This document shows positions 1 through 11,665 of a stretch of DNA of 64,000 nt, piece after piece. Source of the DNA: Anolis sagrei (taxonomy: Eukaryota > Chordata > Lepidosauria > Squamata > Anolidae). Position 1 is the stretch's first letter, and each line of letters begins with the position of its first letter. The stretch lies in assembly GCF_037176765.1 (NCBI RefSeq), contig NC_090022.1, forward strand, positions 82,406,209 to 82,470,208, written 5' to 3'. Made by a program: the position numbers and the translations under genes. The notes beneath the pieces are model-generated. The model worked only from the letters and a program-made list of their open reading frames with translations, had not been told where the DNA came from and searched no databases.

Positions 1-639
1 TAAGACCTCCAATGAGAAAGAAAAGAAACCAGATGGAAGCATATGGGGTTTTTGGATGACCTGAGACTCAAAAAGGTCATTTATTGAGTGCCTGAAATAG
101 AAGGAGAAAATCACCAAGGAAGAGTACAAATTAGTAGTCAATATCTATAGAGAGAAGGTCAAGGAAGGCTAAAGGCCAGAATGATCTTAGGCTTGAAAAA
201 CAGGTAAGGCAATAATTAAAAAGAGTGTTTGCTTAGAGAAAAAATAAAAAGGAAATGAAGTGTGCTGCTTAGAGAAGATGGGTGAATGACATGTGGATGA
301 CAATGGATGACAAAGGAAAAGTAGAACTGCTCAATGCCTACATTTCCTCTTTCCTTTTCCAAAAGGCAAACATTTCTCAAGCTGGTTAGAAACAGAATAA
401 ACAATGTAGTGAGGAGGCAGCAGTCCAAAATAGATAAAGAGGGGGTAAACAGGTCTGTTCAAGCCTCTAGGGCCAGATTAACTATATCCAGGGGTATTAA
501 AGGAATGTATACATGTAATTTCAAAACCTCTATAATTAAGAATTCTTGGAAAACAGAGGATGTCCCTCCTGACTAGAAGGGGTGGGTGGGGAGGAAGACA
601 ACGCCTGTGCATGAGTTTTTTTAATATGTGGAGGTCAGT

Positions 640-945
640 GCACAACTGATCAACACACAGTCTTCACAGAGTGAGGCTCCACTGGTGGCATAGTTTAAAA
701 CGACGACCGTGGCTTCTCAATTTGTTGCAGCCTTCTTCCGCCTTCACAGCCATTATAACATGTACCAATTTATCCTCTGCCTGCTCCGCCATTGAGGTCT
801 TTGGATCTTCGAACTGTGCTTGGTCTAGAACCTCCCCCGCGGCCACTCCTGGGAGTGCACGACTCTGGTTGTCATGCCTGCAGGTTCATTGGAACACGCA
901 AGCCCCCTCACCACAACAAGGTGACAGTCCAACGAGGGGGTAGGG
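640..945. other. GC-rich unclassified segment, possibly LINE-derived
   Basis: More GC-rich than its surroundings, with overlapping open frames of 60-90 codons on both strands and a CCACAACAAGGTGACAGTCC end reminiscent of LINE 5' regions. I could not assign a family. Positions 1-640 show nothing recognisable. Confidence 0.3.
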
Positions 946-987
946 TGGGGAGGAAGTAAGCATCTACTGACAACCAGCTTGATATCA

Positions 988-1261
988 GGAGCCCCTGGTG
1001 GCGCAATGGGTTAAACCCTTGTGCTGGCAGGACTGAAGACCGACAGGTCAGAGGTTCAAATCCAGGGAGAGCACAGATGAGCTCCCTTTGTCAACTCCGG
1101 CTCCCCATGTAGGGACATGAGAAAGCCTCCCACAAGGGTGGTAAAACATCAAAATATTTGGGCGTCACCTGAGCAACGTCCTTGCATATGGCCAATTATC
1201 TCACACCAGAAGTGACTTGCAGTTTCTCAAGTCGCTCCTGACACACACACACACACACACA
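988..1261 (+). repeat. Sauria-type tRNA-derived SINE
   Basis: Pol III A box TGGCGCAATGG at 999-1009 and B box GGTTCAAATCC at 1053-1063. The 3' end (GAAGTGACTTGCAGTTTCTC) is of the Bov-B-like Sauria type, closed by an (AC)n tail. Flanked by an exact 13-bp duplication CAGCTTGATATCA (975-987 and 1262-1274), so the insertion is whole and fairly young. Confidence 0.88.
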
Positions 1262-1262
1262 C
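1241..1262 (+). repeat. (AC)n microsatellite
   Basis: Tail of the SINE at 988-1261. Confidence 0.9.
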
Positions 1263-1337
1263 AGCTTGATATCATCAACACTGGAAAAGGTTCTACAATA
1301 GGCCATTCAACCGTTTTGAGCCAGTGTAGTCAAGTTA

Positions 1338-1476
1338 GGCCCCTTCCACACAGATGTAAAAAAATCCACATTGAACTGGATTATATGGCAGTGTGGACTC
1401 AGATAACAAGTTTAAAGCAGATATTGTGGGCTATCTGCCTTGATATTCTGGGTATATGGCTGTGTGGAAGGTCCCT
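1338..1476. mobile_element. hAT-like palindromic MITE, family C
   Basis: Termini GGCCCCTTCCACACAG and CTGTGTGGAAGGTCCC; the interior includes GGATTATATGGCAGTGTGGA. Duplication not clear. Confidence 0.75.
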
Positions 1477-1493
1477 TAGATTAATCTCTTTCT

Positions 1494-1899
1494 GGGTGCA
1501 TCTACATTGTATACTGAATGCAGTTTGACACCACTCTAACAAAATTACTCAGTGCTATAGCATCATAGAATTTGTAGATTGGTGAGACACCAGCACCCTT
1601 TGAAGGAGAAGGCTGAAAATGTTGTCAACTCCAGCTACCAAGCTTCCCTAGCATTGATCCATGGAAGTTCAAGGACCTCATCACACTAGAGAATGAATCC
1701 ACTTTAAATCTGGTTTCTGCCTCCTGCAGAATTCTGGGGTTTGTAGTTTAGTGAGGCTGTTAAAGTCTCCTCCCTAAACTACAAACCCCAGAATTCTGCA
1801 GGAGGAAGAAACTGGATTTTAAGTTGATTCATTCTCTAGTGTGATGAGGTAGAAAATGGTGTCAAACTGCATTATTCTACAGTGTAGATGCACACTCCC
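1494..1899. mobile_element. MITE family D, hosting a family E insertion
   Basis: Left GGGTGCATCTACATTGTATA and TGCAGTTTGACACCA; right GGTGTCAAACTGCATTATTC and GTAGATGCACACTCC, inverted. A family E element at 1675-1850 sits inside, so D was there first. Confidence 0.65.
1675..1850. mobile_element. Palindromic MITE family E, copy 1
   Basis: ACCTCATCACACTAGAGAAT ... CATTCTCTAGTGTGATGAGGT-like ends; the two halves are almost perfect complements around GTTAAAGTCTCC, with CAGAATTCTGGGGTTTGTAG in the arm. Confidence 0.82.
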
Positions 1900-2677
1900 C
1901 CCAAAGCTACAGTATTTAGGGGCTGTGCATCACTCCAGATAACAACACTCACAAAGGTATCACTAGGGAAAACATCATATTTCTTTTAGAGTGACATATA
2001 ATATCTTGTTCTCCAGGTTAAACATCATGAATAGAAGAAAATTATAGTGGATGAGACATTTCAATTCAGGGCTTTTGTGCTGTAGCTCTTCTGTGTAATC
2101 TTTTTGTTTCAAATGAACCAAAGCTAGACTGAAATAGCCAGATTGGTGAATTACAAGCTCAATAAATGGCTGGAATAAATGGGGAAAACAGACTGCATAT
2201 TTATTCCGGACATAAACAGGCACGGGAATAAATGCTACATTTATTATCACAGAGCAAATGCAGCAGCTGAATATAAAGCAAAGATTCCGTGAAAAGCTGG
2301 CTCTCAAGCTCAATATGTCAAGAAAAAAATATGTCAGAAATAGCAACTATTGGGTCTTATAGGATAATTGTTTAGGTGGTGCCAGATTTTCCCATTTATT
2401 CTGTTCCATAGTAACTGACATCTTTGTTATAGGGGAGAAGAAGAAGAGTGTTGGAAGCAAGTTGTAGTCTATATTCTCTATCATATTGGAGGCTTGGTGA
2501 CTGAGCTCCTAATGATACTGATTAATGTTATGAACACAGCTTGGAAACATTACTTTTAAAAAGTAATTTCATCCCATTGTTTGTTTGTTCTTTTTTAATT
2601 TTCCCATTGGTAGAATTTAAATGTTGCAAAGAGTAATGTGTTACATTTCTTGTGCTGTTCATTACTTTCAGGCCTAG

Positions 2678-3054
2678 AACCTCATCACACGATGGAAATT
2701 CAATGTGCTATTGATGGAAATTCAATGCTTGTGCCTCAGTTCACCCACAGAACCCCATACTGCCCACCACACAAGGCAGCCTCACCTCTGGCAGGGCTCC
2801 ATGGGTCAACTGGGGCAGAAGCATCATAGGACGCTGCATTGCCAACATGGGAGCCTCCCTGTGTTCCATTTGGAACAAGCAGGTGAGCATTGGGGGAAGC
2901 CATGCAGCGACGCTTCACCATGTGTGATGGGAAAGTGTTAGCTGGTGGTGAGGCAGGGCACAGGGTGCTGGGATTGCCCCACTAGCCCCCCCCCCTCCAT
3001 TTGTCATGGAGGCTGGCAAATTGGAACACTGGACTTCACCTATGTGATGAGTTC
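2678..3054. mobile_element. Possible MITE with internal 14-bp direct repeat
   Basis: Ends AACCTCATCACACGATGGAA and TATGTGATGAGTTCC are inverted for about 12 bp. ATGGAAATTCAATG occurs twice at 2692-2727. No clear duplication; ends just before the mariner. Confidence 0.4.
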
Positions 3055-3107
3055 CCTAATGAGAAATGAGGATGTGAAAGTGCACAGGACAACTTCGCTT
3101 TTATTTA

Positions 3108-4017
3108 CAAGGGTTGAATGAAAAGTAATGCCTCCACCTTCGTAAATCCTCAACAGATGGCAGTACTGGTATGCAGCAGGTACTGGCTTGTTCAGTAGAC
3201 TCTCCTCTACAGTTACATTTTGGCAGGAAGCCTTAGCATTGAATGGTTGTGTTGTTAAAGTGCGAACTATGGAACCCTGCACAGATGGTCGGTCAGTGCG
3301 ACTTAAGCAGAAGGTGTCACCCCAAAGGACATTCATCGGAGAATGCAAGCTGTTAATGGTGATTGTGTTGATGTGAGCACTGTGAGTCGTTGGGCAAGAA
3401 AGTTTAAAGATGTTAAGGTGGGAGGATTTGACTTGCATGACAAACAAAGAGTTGGACATCCTGTGACAGTAACCACCAAGTTTCACAAGCAAAAGGTTGA
3501 CAGATTGATTCAGGACAATCGTCGTATCACTCAAAGAGGAATTTCAAGCTTAATCGGCATTTTACAAGAATGTATGAGTCACATTATTGCTTTGCTTGGT
3601 TATTGGAAGATCTGTACATGGTGGGTACCCAGGATGCTGATGTATGAAAGCGCACAGACTTGAAACTTCACTACTGGATCTCCTCCATACAGTCCAGATT
3701 TAGCATCGTCTGACTCCATCTGTTCCCAATAATGAAAGCAAATCTGTGGGGACGTCATTATGCTTCTGATGAAGATGTTGAGAGAACTATGAGACACTGG
3801 TTACAGAAACAGAGTGTCAACTTATTCCGTGACGGCTTCAGAAAACATGTTCATTGTTGGCAGAAATGTATCCAATTGTCTGGTGATTATGTGGAAAAAT
3901 GAATAGTGGTGTTAAAGAGCACATTCTAAGGATTATTTCTGCATTTGATTTATTAAAATATTCCCATCCAAACCCAAGTAACAAAGGTGCAGGCATTACT
4001 TTTTCATTCAATCCTCG
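3108..4017 (+). mobile_element. mariner-type DNA transposon, internally deleted
   Basis: 910 bp between TA dinucleotides at 3106-3107 and 4018-4019. Terminal inverted repeats of about 30 bp: left GGGTTGAATGAAAAGTAATG, right its near match in reverse (one A longer). Transposase remnants on the plus strand: an HTH segment (VDVSTVSRWARKFKD, HDKQRVGHPVTV), then GYWKICTWWVPRML and a SPPYSPDLASSDS segment that matches the DD34D catalytic region of mariners. The DD-proximal block with the HDNAR motif is missing, and the frame is broken by stops and shifts, so the copy cannot encode transposase. Full-length mariners are about 1.3 kb. Confidence 0.85.
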
Positions 4018-4422
4018 TACACTTATATAGGTTTGATCCTGATTAAACAAAGGATCCAGTGATTTCACACCTTCCACCATTTTGCAGAAGACAATCAGAA
4101 CACGTGTGGCCTGCCACAGCAGAGTATGGTCCAAACTAGCAAACATTATTTACGAGAAAGAACATGTAAGGTAGGAGAGGCTGCAGCAGTTTGCTTTTGC
4201 CTAAGTCTCCTGAAAAAGGCAAAACTCCATCCCCTCGTGTATTTTCTCTCTCCTTGTCAGGTAATTGAGAATGAAATAGTTTGCTTTTGTCTGAACCTAC
4301 TGGGAAGCTCAAGATTCATCTCAGTCCTCTCCTCTTCATCCTTAAATAAATGAAACAACTCTTGCACTTTGAACTCAGTTTGCAGACACTAAAATAAGTT
4401 GGGGAAAAGGACAGGATGACAG

Positions 4423-4540
4423 AGGGCCCTTCCAGAGAGTCCCTATATCCCAAATCTGGCAGTGGCGACTCATATAATCCAGTCTAAAGCAGAAAACCAG
4501 GGATCAGATCCTGGGATATGGGGATTGTCTGGAAGCGCTT
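4423..4540. mobile_element. Palindromic MITE related to family C
   Basis: Left GGGCCCTTCCAGAGAGTCCC, right GGGGATTGTCTGGAAGCGCT, with ATATAATCCAGTCTAAAGCA in the middle, parallel to family C. Confidence 0.65.
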
Positions 4541-5735
4541 GGAAAGGAGGACTGAGGAATCATGAAATGAAGCCTGACTCTCCATGCATCCAGACTGTGC
4601 AATTATAGCAGTTTAACATCACTAACTAGTACGACACAATTCTGGGCTTTGAAATTTACCAAAGGACCCAAATTTCACTAGTGTACTCACCTCAATTTAA
4701 GCACCAAACTCCTTTGGAAAGGAATTCAAAATACCCCACAAAACTACAAAGCACAAGATTCCACGAGGTAAAGCTATAGTTATTAAACTGATATCAAAAT
4801 GCTGAATTGTGTAATTCGGGTATGCTAGAGTTGTGCAATACAGGAGAGCTTTATTTCTGGACTAATCTCTATTATTCAATCCACTGTTACAGGTTAGATT
4901 AATAGTCTGTTTCTAAGCAACAGAAGGTCTGCCAACTCAAGGACCATCTGAAAGAAATATAATTGTCCAGGATGCACTATGGTTTGCCTCATGGCAATTT
5001 TAGCTGGCAAGTGATGTTTCTCAATTTCTCTTTGGGGCCTGTCATTCTAACCAACAATTCCTAGCTGTATGTGTTTCTTTCTTCTTCCATTGAAACAGTT
5101 TGCTGTTTGGAAGAATGCCTAAAACTGATCCTCCAGGTGCGACTGAGGAATTGGAATGAGCAGAACGGGTATATCTGCTGCAACTCACAGAATGCCACAG
5201 CCAAAACAATGGCAATTTTTAAAAAAAGACAAAAGTAGCTTTCCCAGGTACTGAGTGTATGAAGTAATATCATGGATTAGCAATAAATAATGGCTTGTCT
5301 CCTACTGCCTGTTCTGATAGTAGCCATGAAGTGTTCCTATATTACACTTCAATCATTGGGGTTCTGTTGTAAGGCGTTGCATCTATGACCTTCAAACAGT
5401 TGCAGTGTTACATCCAGAAAAGTAACACTACCTCAAAAATGGACTCCAGTTGGGATGTAAGTGGAGTGTAAATGGGTCTCTTGGTATATTTTCTCAAGTG
5501 ACCAATTTCTATGGTCCAGAGGATGATAATGTAACTCCTGGTGTTTGTTTTTGTTGTGAATAATCATAACACTATGTAACACAATTTTTGTCCCTGGGTT
5601 ATAAATGCCATTTCCTAATTGGTCCTATCATAAAAACATGGAAAATGTTTATTAAACTGCAAAAGCTTTGTTTTTGCAGTCTGCACAAAAGGTTAAAAAT
5701 GGCATATTTTCATTAAAGAAAATTACAAACGAAGT
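4540..5735. other. Intergenic, nothing recognised
   Basis: AT-rich sequence without coding signature, structural RNA or a repeat I can name. Confidence 0.5.
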
Positions 5736-5743
5736 GCCTAGAC

Positions 5744-5878
5744 CAGTGGTTCTCAACCTGTGCATCCCCAGGTGTTTTGGCCTACAATTCCCAGAAATCC
5801 CAGCCAGTTTACCAGCTGTTAGGATTTCTGGGAGCTGAAGGGCAAAACATCTGGGGACCTACAGGTTGAGAACCCCAG
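5744..5878. mobile_element. Palindromic hAT MITE, family A, copy 1
   Basis: CAGTGGTTCTCAACCTG ... CAGGTTGAGAACCCCAG with an exact 8-bp duplication GCCTAGAC (5736-5743, 5879-5886). The two halves are near-complementary, so the whole element can fold into one hairpin. Confidence 0.88.
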
Positions 5879-6228
5879 GCCTAGACTGAAGGAAAAAATA
5901 GTACTATCCTCAACCACAAAAATGAAGTTTCTGGAGTATAACAATTACTTTCAAAGTAGACACAGCAAAATTAAATAGGAAATAACACTTTCAAACCAGG
6001 AAATATTTTCAAATTTTGTTACATAGTATAATAAGCCAGTCATTTCCAGCTGGAATCTCAGCTAGTAAGGGAGGTCCAGAAGGGTTGCCAACTTTTTCCT
6101 GGCTCTTGTGCTTTTAACAGCTGCCTGACATGCAAAAATAATCTCATTGCTGGAAAGGTAATAGCTTCTGAATTTATGTGTGTCATGCTGCTTGCTCAAA
6201 GCCAGGAACTTCGCCAAGATAGATAGAT

Positions 6229-6233
<5 letters not shown>

Positions 6234-6262
<29 letters not shown>
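6234..6262 (+). repeat. (GA)n microsatellite
   Basis: Pure GA dinucleotides after a short GATA stretch; a C-run follows at 6331-6343. Confidence 0.9.
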
Positions 6263-6264
<2 letters not shown>

Positions 6265-6799
6265 AAGGCTGTTCACATTGGTGGAGTGCGGGATCGTTAT
6301 CAAAGTGGAAAAACTGAATACCTTAATCCGCCCCCCCCCCCCCCATGCATGCTCGGTTCCTCTCCCACCAACAGCTTTAATCAGAACCTCCCTTTCTCAT
6401 CTTGGCATCATGACACTTCAACCATTTGATTATTTGCAGTCCTGTAGCTGCTGTTCAACTTTCTCACCCTTCTTCCTTCCCATTCTTCTCCTCTCCACCT
6501 CCTGCCCTGCCAACAGCACCAACCCATTCCTCCCCTTCTCACCTTGGCACCACAATGCTGCAGCTAGATTTCAGGCCCAGTCTTCATAGTGCCAAGGTGG
6601 GAAAGGGAGGGATGGGTTGGTTCTGTTGGTAGGAGAGGAGATGGGATGGGGGTGGGGTGGATTTGCCACCAGCTGTTAAAGTTAGCTGTACTGTCCTAGG
6701 GAGGCAGAGGGACTGCTGTTTCCTACTTTTGCAATCCAATCACATATGATTTGCTAATATGTTTTGACGTGTAATCAGTTTCCTCCTGGAATTCAGAAC

Positions 6800-7200
6800 A
6801 GAATCTTCCAATTCTTCTTCTTCTGCCTCTGTAGCAGGGACATAAATTTAGATTATGGTTATATGGATAGGTTTTCTTTCAAGTCTTATTGATATTATTT
6901 GGTCAGACTTTGCAGACTTTTGATATATATGTTCTAATGACACCACACTTCTTCTTAGACTCATTTCCTGAATAAAGGACTGTACAATCACCTGACTCAA
7001 AATGTCCCATTCTTGACCACTTTAGTTTGTTTATCCCAAGTATTGAAAGATTCATACATTCTATTTCTTGTTTTATTATGTCTAGCTTCTCCTGATTCAG
7101 GCTTCTCACATTCCATGTCCGTATATATGTTGTGCAACATTGGTGCCTCTGCTGTTGTCTGAGAGAGCTTCTGCCACTGTGTCATCCCTCTCTACTGCTT
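6800..7200 (-). mobile_element. Bov-B LINE, endonuclease-domain fragment
   Basis: The reverse strand encodes pieces of the Bov-B AP endonuclease: MRSLNQEKLDIIKQEIECMN, LGINKLKWSRMGHFESGD, then VPATEAEEEELED. Order and spacing fit the N-terminal part of the Bov-B polyprotein. Frame breaks present. Confidence 0.7.
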
Positions 7201-8019
7201 CTGCTCTCTAGCTATTTGGCACCTTTTGCCTGACAAATGCTTGTCTGACATGGGAAACCGCACTGCTATTGTCAGCATAGCATTTTTTCTGAGAAGAGCA
7301 TACAGTCCCTCCACCATGGAAAAATGGTACCACAGTGGGACACATCCAAATACTATACTCTATTACTAAACTACAGTAAAATGCAGTAAGAATATATCAA
7401 GGTATTCCAACTTGAATTGTAGCTCTGCCTATCTAGTAGTCTACACACCCAAATCTAGGCTGTTCAAAGCACTGGCATTTTCCTTCTTTCTTCTGGCCTT
7501 TTATTTCCTCCATGTTCAAAACAACAGCTGCCTCTAGTGTTAAATGCATATAATAGCAGCTTGGAAAAATCCCTTGTTTGTTAGGGAAGCTGAACAGTAG
7601 ATCAACATGTTTTCTAACAAACTCTGGTTAACCATCCAGTTGTAATGGTCCAACACAATAGAGTGAATAAAACCCCGACTACTGGTGAATTAAAGCCTTA
7701 TTGAAATCAGTGACAACTAATTGCCACCTGCTTAGTCTTGATTCAAACTAATGTGATTAGGAAACTAGTACGAATATTGCAGAAGTTTAAATAGGAGACC
7801 CTCCATCACCTATTTGTAATTTGTCTATCTTTGCTTATATTTGTAATTTTGTAAATAAGTATCTAGTTGACAAATCTCCTTTACTCTGTTCATGTGTATG
7901 TGGCTTCAAATCATCTGTTGGTTCATGGTGACACCATGGATTTCAGTAATGCTTTTTTAGAAACCTGCTACAAAACAGGAGCTTTTTTGTTGAGTTCCAG
8001 GGCCAGAGAAGGAGATGGT

Positions 8020-9240
8020 GGAAACAGAAGAACGGCCTGCTCCATTCATGTTCAACATCTACACAAATGACCAGCCACTGCCAGAAGGTACAGAGAGTTT
8101 CATCTATGCTGATGACGTGCCATTACTGCTCAAGCAAGGAGCTTTGAGTTGGTAGAACAGAAGCTTTCCGAAGCTCTAGATGCTCTTACTGCCTATTACA
8201 GGGAAAACCAGCTGATCCCCAACCCATCTAAAACACAGACATGTGCCTTTCATCTCAAGAACAGAGAAGCATCCCGAGCTCTGAAGATCACCAGGGAAGG
8301 AATCCCACTGGAGCATTGCAGCGCACCCAAATATCTGGGAGTCACTCTGGACCGTGCTCTTACCTACAAGAAGCACTGCCTGAACATCAAGCAAAAAGTG
8401 GGTGCTAGAAACAATATCATACGAAAGCTGACTGGCACAACCTGGGGATCATAACCAGATACAGTGAAGACATCTGCCCTTGCGCTGTGCTACTCTGCTG
8501 CTGAGTATGCATGCCCAGTGTGGAACACATCTCACCACACTAAAACAGTGGATGTGGCTCTTAATGAGACATGCCGCATTATCACGGGGTGTCTGCGCCC
8601 TACACCACTGGAGAAATTACACTGCTTAGCCAGTATTGCACCACCTGACATCCGCCGGGAAGTAGCAGCCAATAATGAAAGGACCAAGGCAGAGACATCT
8701 CCAGCTCATCCCTTGTTTGGGTATCAGCCAGCACACCAATGACTTAAATCTAGACATAGTTTTCTAAGATCTACAGAGACACTCGCTGGAACACCTCAGC
8801 AAGCGAGAGTCCAAAAGTGGCAGGCCCAAACCCAGCACCTCAACCAATGGCTGATACCCAATGAGAGACTCCCTCCTGGGTACACAGAAGACTGGGTGAC
8901 TTGGAAGGCACTGAACAGATTGCGCTCTGGCACCACGAGATGCAGAGCCAACCTTCAGAAATGGGGCTACAAAGTGGAATCCTCGGCATGCAAGTGTGGA
9001 GAAAAGCCAACCACTGACCACCTGCTGCAATGCAACCTGAGCCCTGCCACATGCACCATGGAGGACCTTCTTGCAGCAACACCAGAAGCACTCCAAGTGG
9101 CCAGATACTGGTCAAAGGACATTTAACCAACTACCAAACTCACAAGATGTGTATTTTTCTGTCTGTTTGCTTTGTTCTGTTAGAAATGTAATATATAATG
9201 GACTGGTTGCTCTGACATGACAAATAAATAAAAATAGGCA
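8020..9240 (+). mobile_element. Jockey/I-superfamily-like LINE, 3' part, broken
   Basis: Reverse transcriptase fragment: FMFNIYTNDQPLPEG, then FIYADDVPLLL (the catalytic YADD, near 8103-8120), then NPSKTQTCAFHL, PKYLGVTLDRALTYKKH, YACPVWNTSHHTKTVD, GCLRPTPLEKLHCLASIAPP and a C-terminal CxC...H...C knuckle (CKCGEKPTTDHLLQC) near 8990-9035. In-frame stops near 8452 and 8740 and a frame change after 8150 show it is dead. The end is AATAAATAAA near 9230. A second copy of the same 3' end lies at 11400-11665. The family resembles Jockey-type elements common in arthropods; the clade is not certain. Confidence 0.7.
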
Positions 9241-9290
9241 AGGAATACTCAGAAATGGTTTGGCCAGTTCCTTTCTCTGAAATGTACCCT

Positions 9291-9400
9291 ACTCCGCCTA
9301 ATCTTCATTGGCAATCTCCCATCCAAATGCTAACCAGGGCTAACTCTGCTTAGCTTCAAGACCAGATAACATCTGTTGCCTGATGGTATTTAGAACCTCT
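9291..9400 (-). repeat. 5S rRNA-derived SINE or pseudogene fragment
   Basis: The reverse strand reads like the internal part of 5S rRNA: GAAGCTAAGCAGAG, CTGGTTAGCATTTGGATGGG. The internal control region is recognisable but diverged. Not a functional 5S gene. Confidence 0.65.
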
Positions 9401-9539
9401 CTACTACATCTCAGTTACATTCTTTAAGTATAACAGAATTCCAAAAGGAGCCCAAGGATAAACACACCTCTACCAATGCAGAGAGGCCAGAATTGAAGCA
9501 TCCATAATAGATGGCCCATCCAACAGATAGCCACTACTT

Positions 9540-10830
9540 ATGTATGCTTTGCTTTTTTTCTTAATTTTTAAAATTGTAAACACAGGTAGAATAATGTCAA
9601 ATTCAGTAACCATTTCATAATAGAAATTTTCTTAACATTGCCGATCTCCCACCTGTGTCTATAAATATTTCTCCTCCCCTCCCTCCCCCACCCTCTGGGA
9701 ACAGTACTTTCCTTCATTCAAATATTATTTTAATTAATCAATCATGGAGAGAGTATGGTTCAGTTCTTTGTAGTTTCCTTTTTCTTTTACTCTATCAATC
9801 TTTCCGATTTCTGATCCTACTTTTTCTTGATTCGGTTTCTTGCATATTTGGTTCTCCTTTCAAGGATGTAATCCTGGAGCATGAAATCAGCTAAATATTC
9901 AAACTATTTTTAACTTCCCACTGTCTATGCTCTTTCCAACCAATGCCACAGTTGCTTGGGCAGTGACTATATTTTAAAATTTCTGCCCAGTCTTTAATGT
10001 TTTTAATTCTATCTACTTTCTGGATGAAGAATTCTTTTTTGTTCAACTCCAGTTTATGCCCTATTAATTCTTCCATGTCATATTCCCACCACATATGCAT
10101 ACAAGAGCCAATTTCTCCACATCTGTGCCATCATAATTTTGTTGTTGATTTAGTTATGTGAGCTAATTTCATTGGAGTTCTATACCATTTGATCAACATT
10201 TTCCTTTGTTTTTCTGCTCCTTATATCCTTAATTTTTAAAACTGAATTGATCGTGTTTAATGTCTAACTTATTACTATTCAATTCCTCTTTTCATTTCTC
10301 AGCCAGTTTGTTTTAATTTATATTGTTTTCCAACTAATTTATTGTATACGAAACTCATCAACCTTTTTTCTTTTCTAATGTTCATGTTAAAATTCAATCA
10401 AAATTGGTTTCTGGTCCTTCCTTTTTCCTCCAGTCTATAATCCTTTATTTCAAGCCATTCCAGAAAAGCCAGTTACCTTGACCACAATTATCCTACATCA
10501 TTGTCCAGTCTTTGATTGTCCTGTCTGGATTTAGGAGGTCTCTTACCTGTTTCATTCCATTTTGTTTTAAATTTGTTATCACTTTGCCAAATATTTGCTC
10601 CATTTTATTGTCTAAGAACCCTATTGGGAGTATAGCTACTTTATTTATTAGAAATGTGCCTTGCCATTTTTTCCAACACTCTATAGATGAGATCATTGGG
10701 CCCAATATGTGCTTTAGTAATAGTGTTCCTGCATTGACTTCCAAGGAGGGAAAGCCAATAACTTTAGAACACTTTTCACTTGTAGTTAATTCTTGTAATG
10801 TTACTTACATTTTGTTGAGCTTCCGCAGTA
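9540..10830 (-). mobile_element. L1-like LINE remnant
   Basis: The reverse strand holds diverged open pieces such as GKVITNLKQNGMKQVRDLLN and HMWWEYDMEELIGHKLELNK, which resemble the C-terminal part of reptile L1 ORF2, in an A-rich sense strand. Assigned by general resemblance only. Confidence 0.4.
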
Positions 10831-11399
10831 TATAGGATCCTGTACACAACAAAGGAGTTGCGGCTGAGGTTCTTGATATATAGCAGCAACTAGATAGAAC
10901 TCCTTCCATTGTTCTCCATGAGCTAACTATCATGTAGACCAGTGTTTTCTTAAACTGATATGGGGAACAGGATTTTCCCTGTTCTAATATTTCAGAACCA
11001 TGTTTCTGACCCATTGGCTGTAACTGTTTCTTGGTTTCCTGGAAAGAGAGTGTGTACAGACACCCATCCACAGAGCATCATTTTGAGTAGCAGTGATCAA
11101 CAGGAGGAAAGTCAGCTTATAAAATTCTATGGATGAACTGGACTGCTAAAAAGATAAACACATGGCTCCAAGGGCAATTCAAGCCTGAACTTTCTCAAGA
11201 AACCGTGTCACTGAGCTGATAGTATCTTTGAATAGATCATTAAACAGCATGATTCATTAGAAATAAATGATAATGCCCAGTAAGGTGGAAGGTAGTAGGA
11301 AAAGAGGAAGACAGTATTATAGGAAGACTTAGTCAAGGAAGCCACAGCCTTGAGTCTGCAGAACTGTTAACAGGGTGTTTTAGAAATCTCTCATACATA

Positions 11400-11665
11400 A
11401 AGTCACTATCAAGTGAAGTCCGCAACATGCAAGTGTGAAGAAGAGCAAACCACAGACCACTTGCTACAATGCAGTCTGACCCTGCCACGTGCACAATGGA
11501 GGACCTTCTTACAGCGACACCAGAGGCACTCCAAGAGGCCAACTTCTGGTCAAAGATAATTTAACATAATTCCAAGTTTTTAACTTCGTGTTTTTTAAAA
11601 TACATTATAACTGTATCCTCAATTTGCTTCTGACACAATAAATAAATAAATAAATAAATAAATAA
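11400..11665 (+). mobile_element. 3' end of the same Jockey/I-like LINE family
   Basis: About 165 nt closely match 8985-9125 (cysteine-knuckle segment and the GGACCTTCTT...CCAGAGGCACTCCAAG motif), followed by an AT-rich 3' UTR and an (AATA)n tail on which the L2-type element begins. 5'-truncated as LINEs often are. Confidence 0.65.

Noticed and set aside
988-1070. tRNA-like A and B boxes
   Set aside because: The boxes belong to a SINE with target duplication, not to a tRNA gene; no cloverleaf acceptor stem was found.
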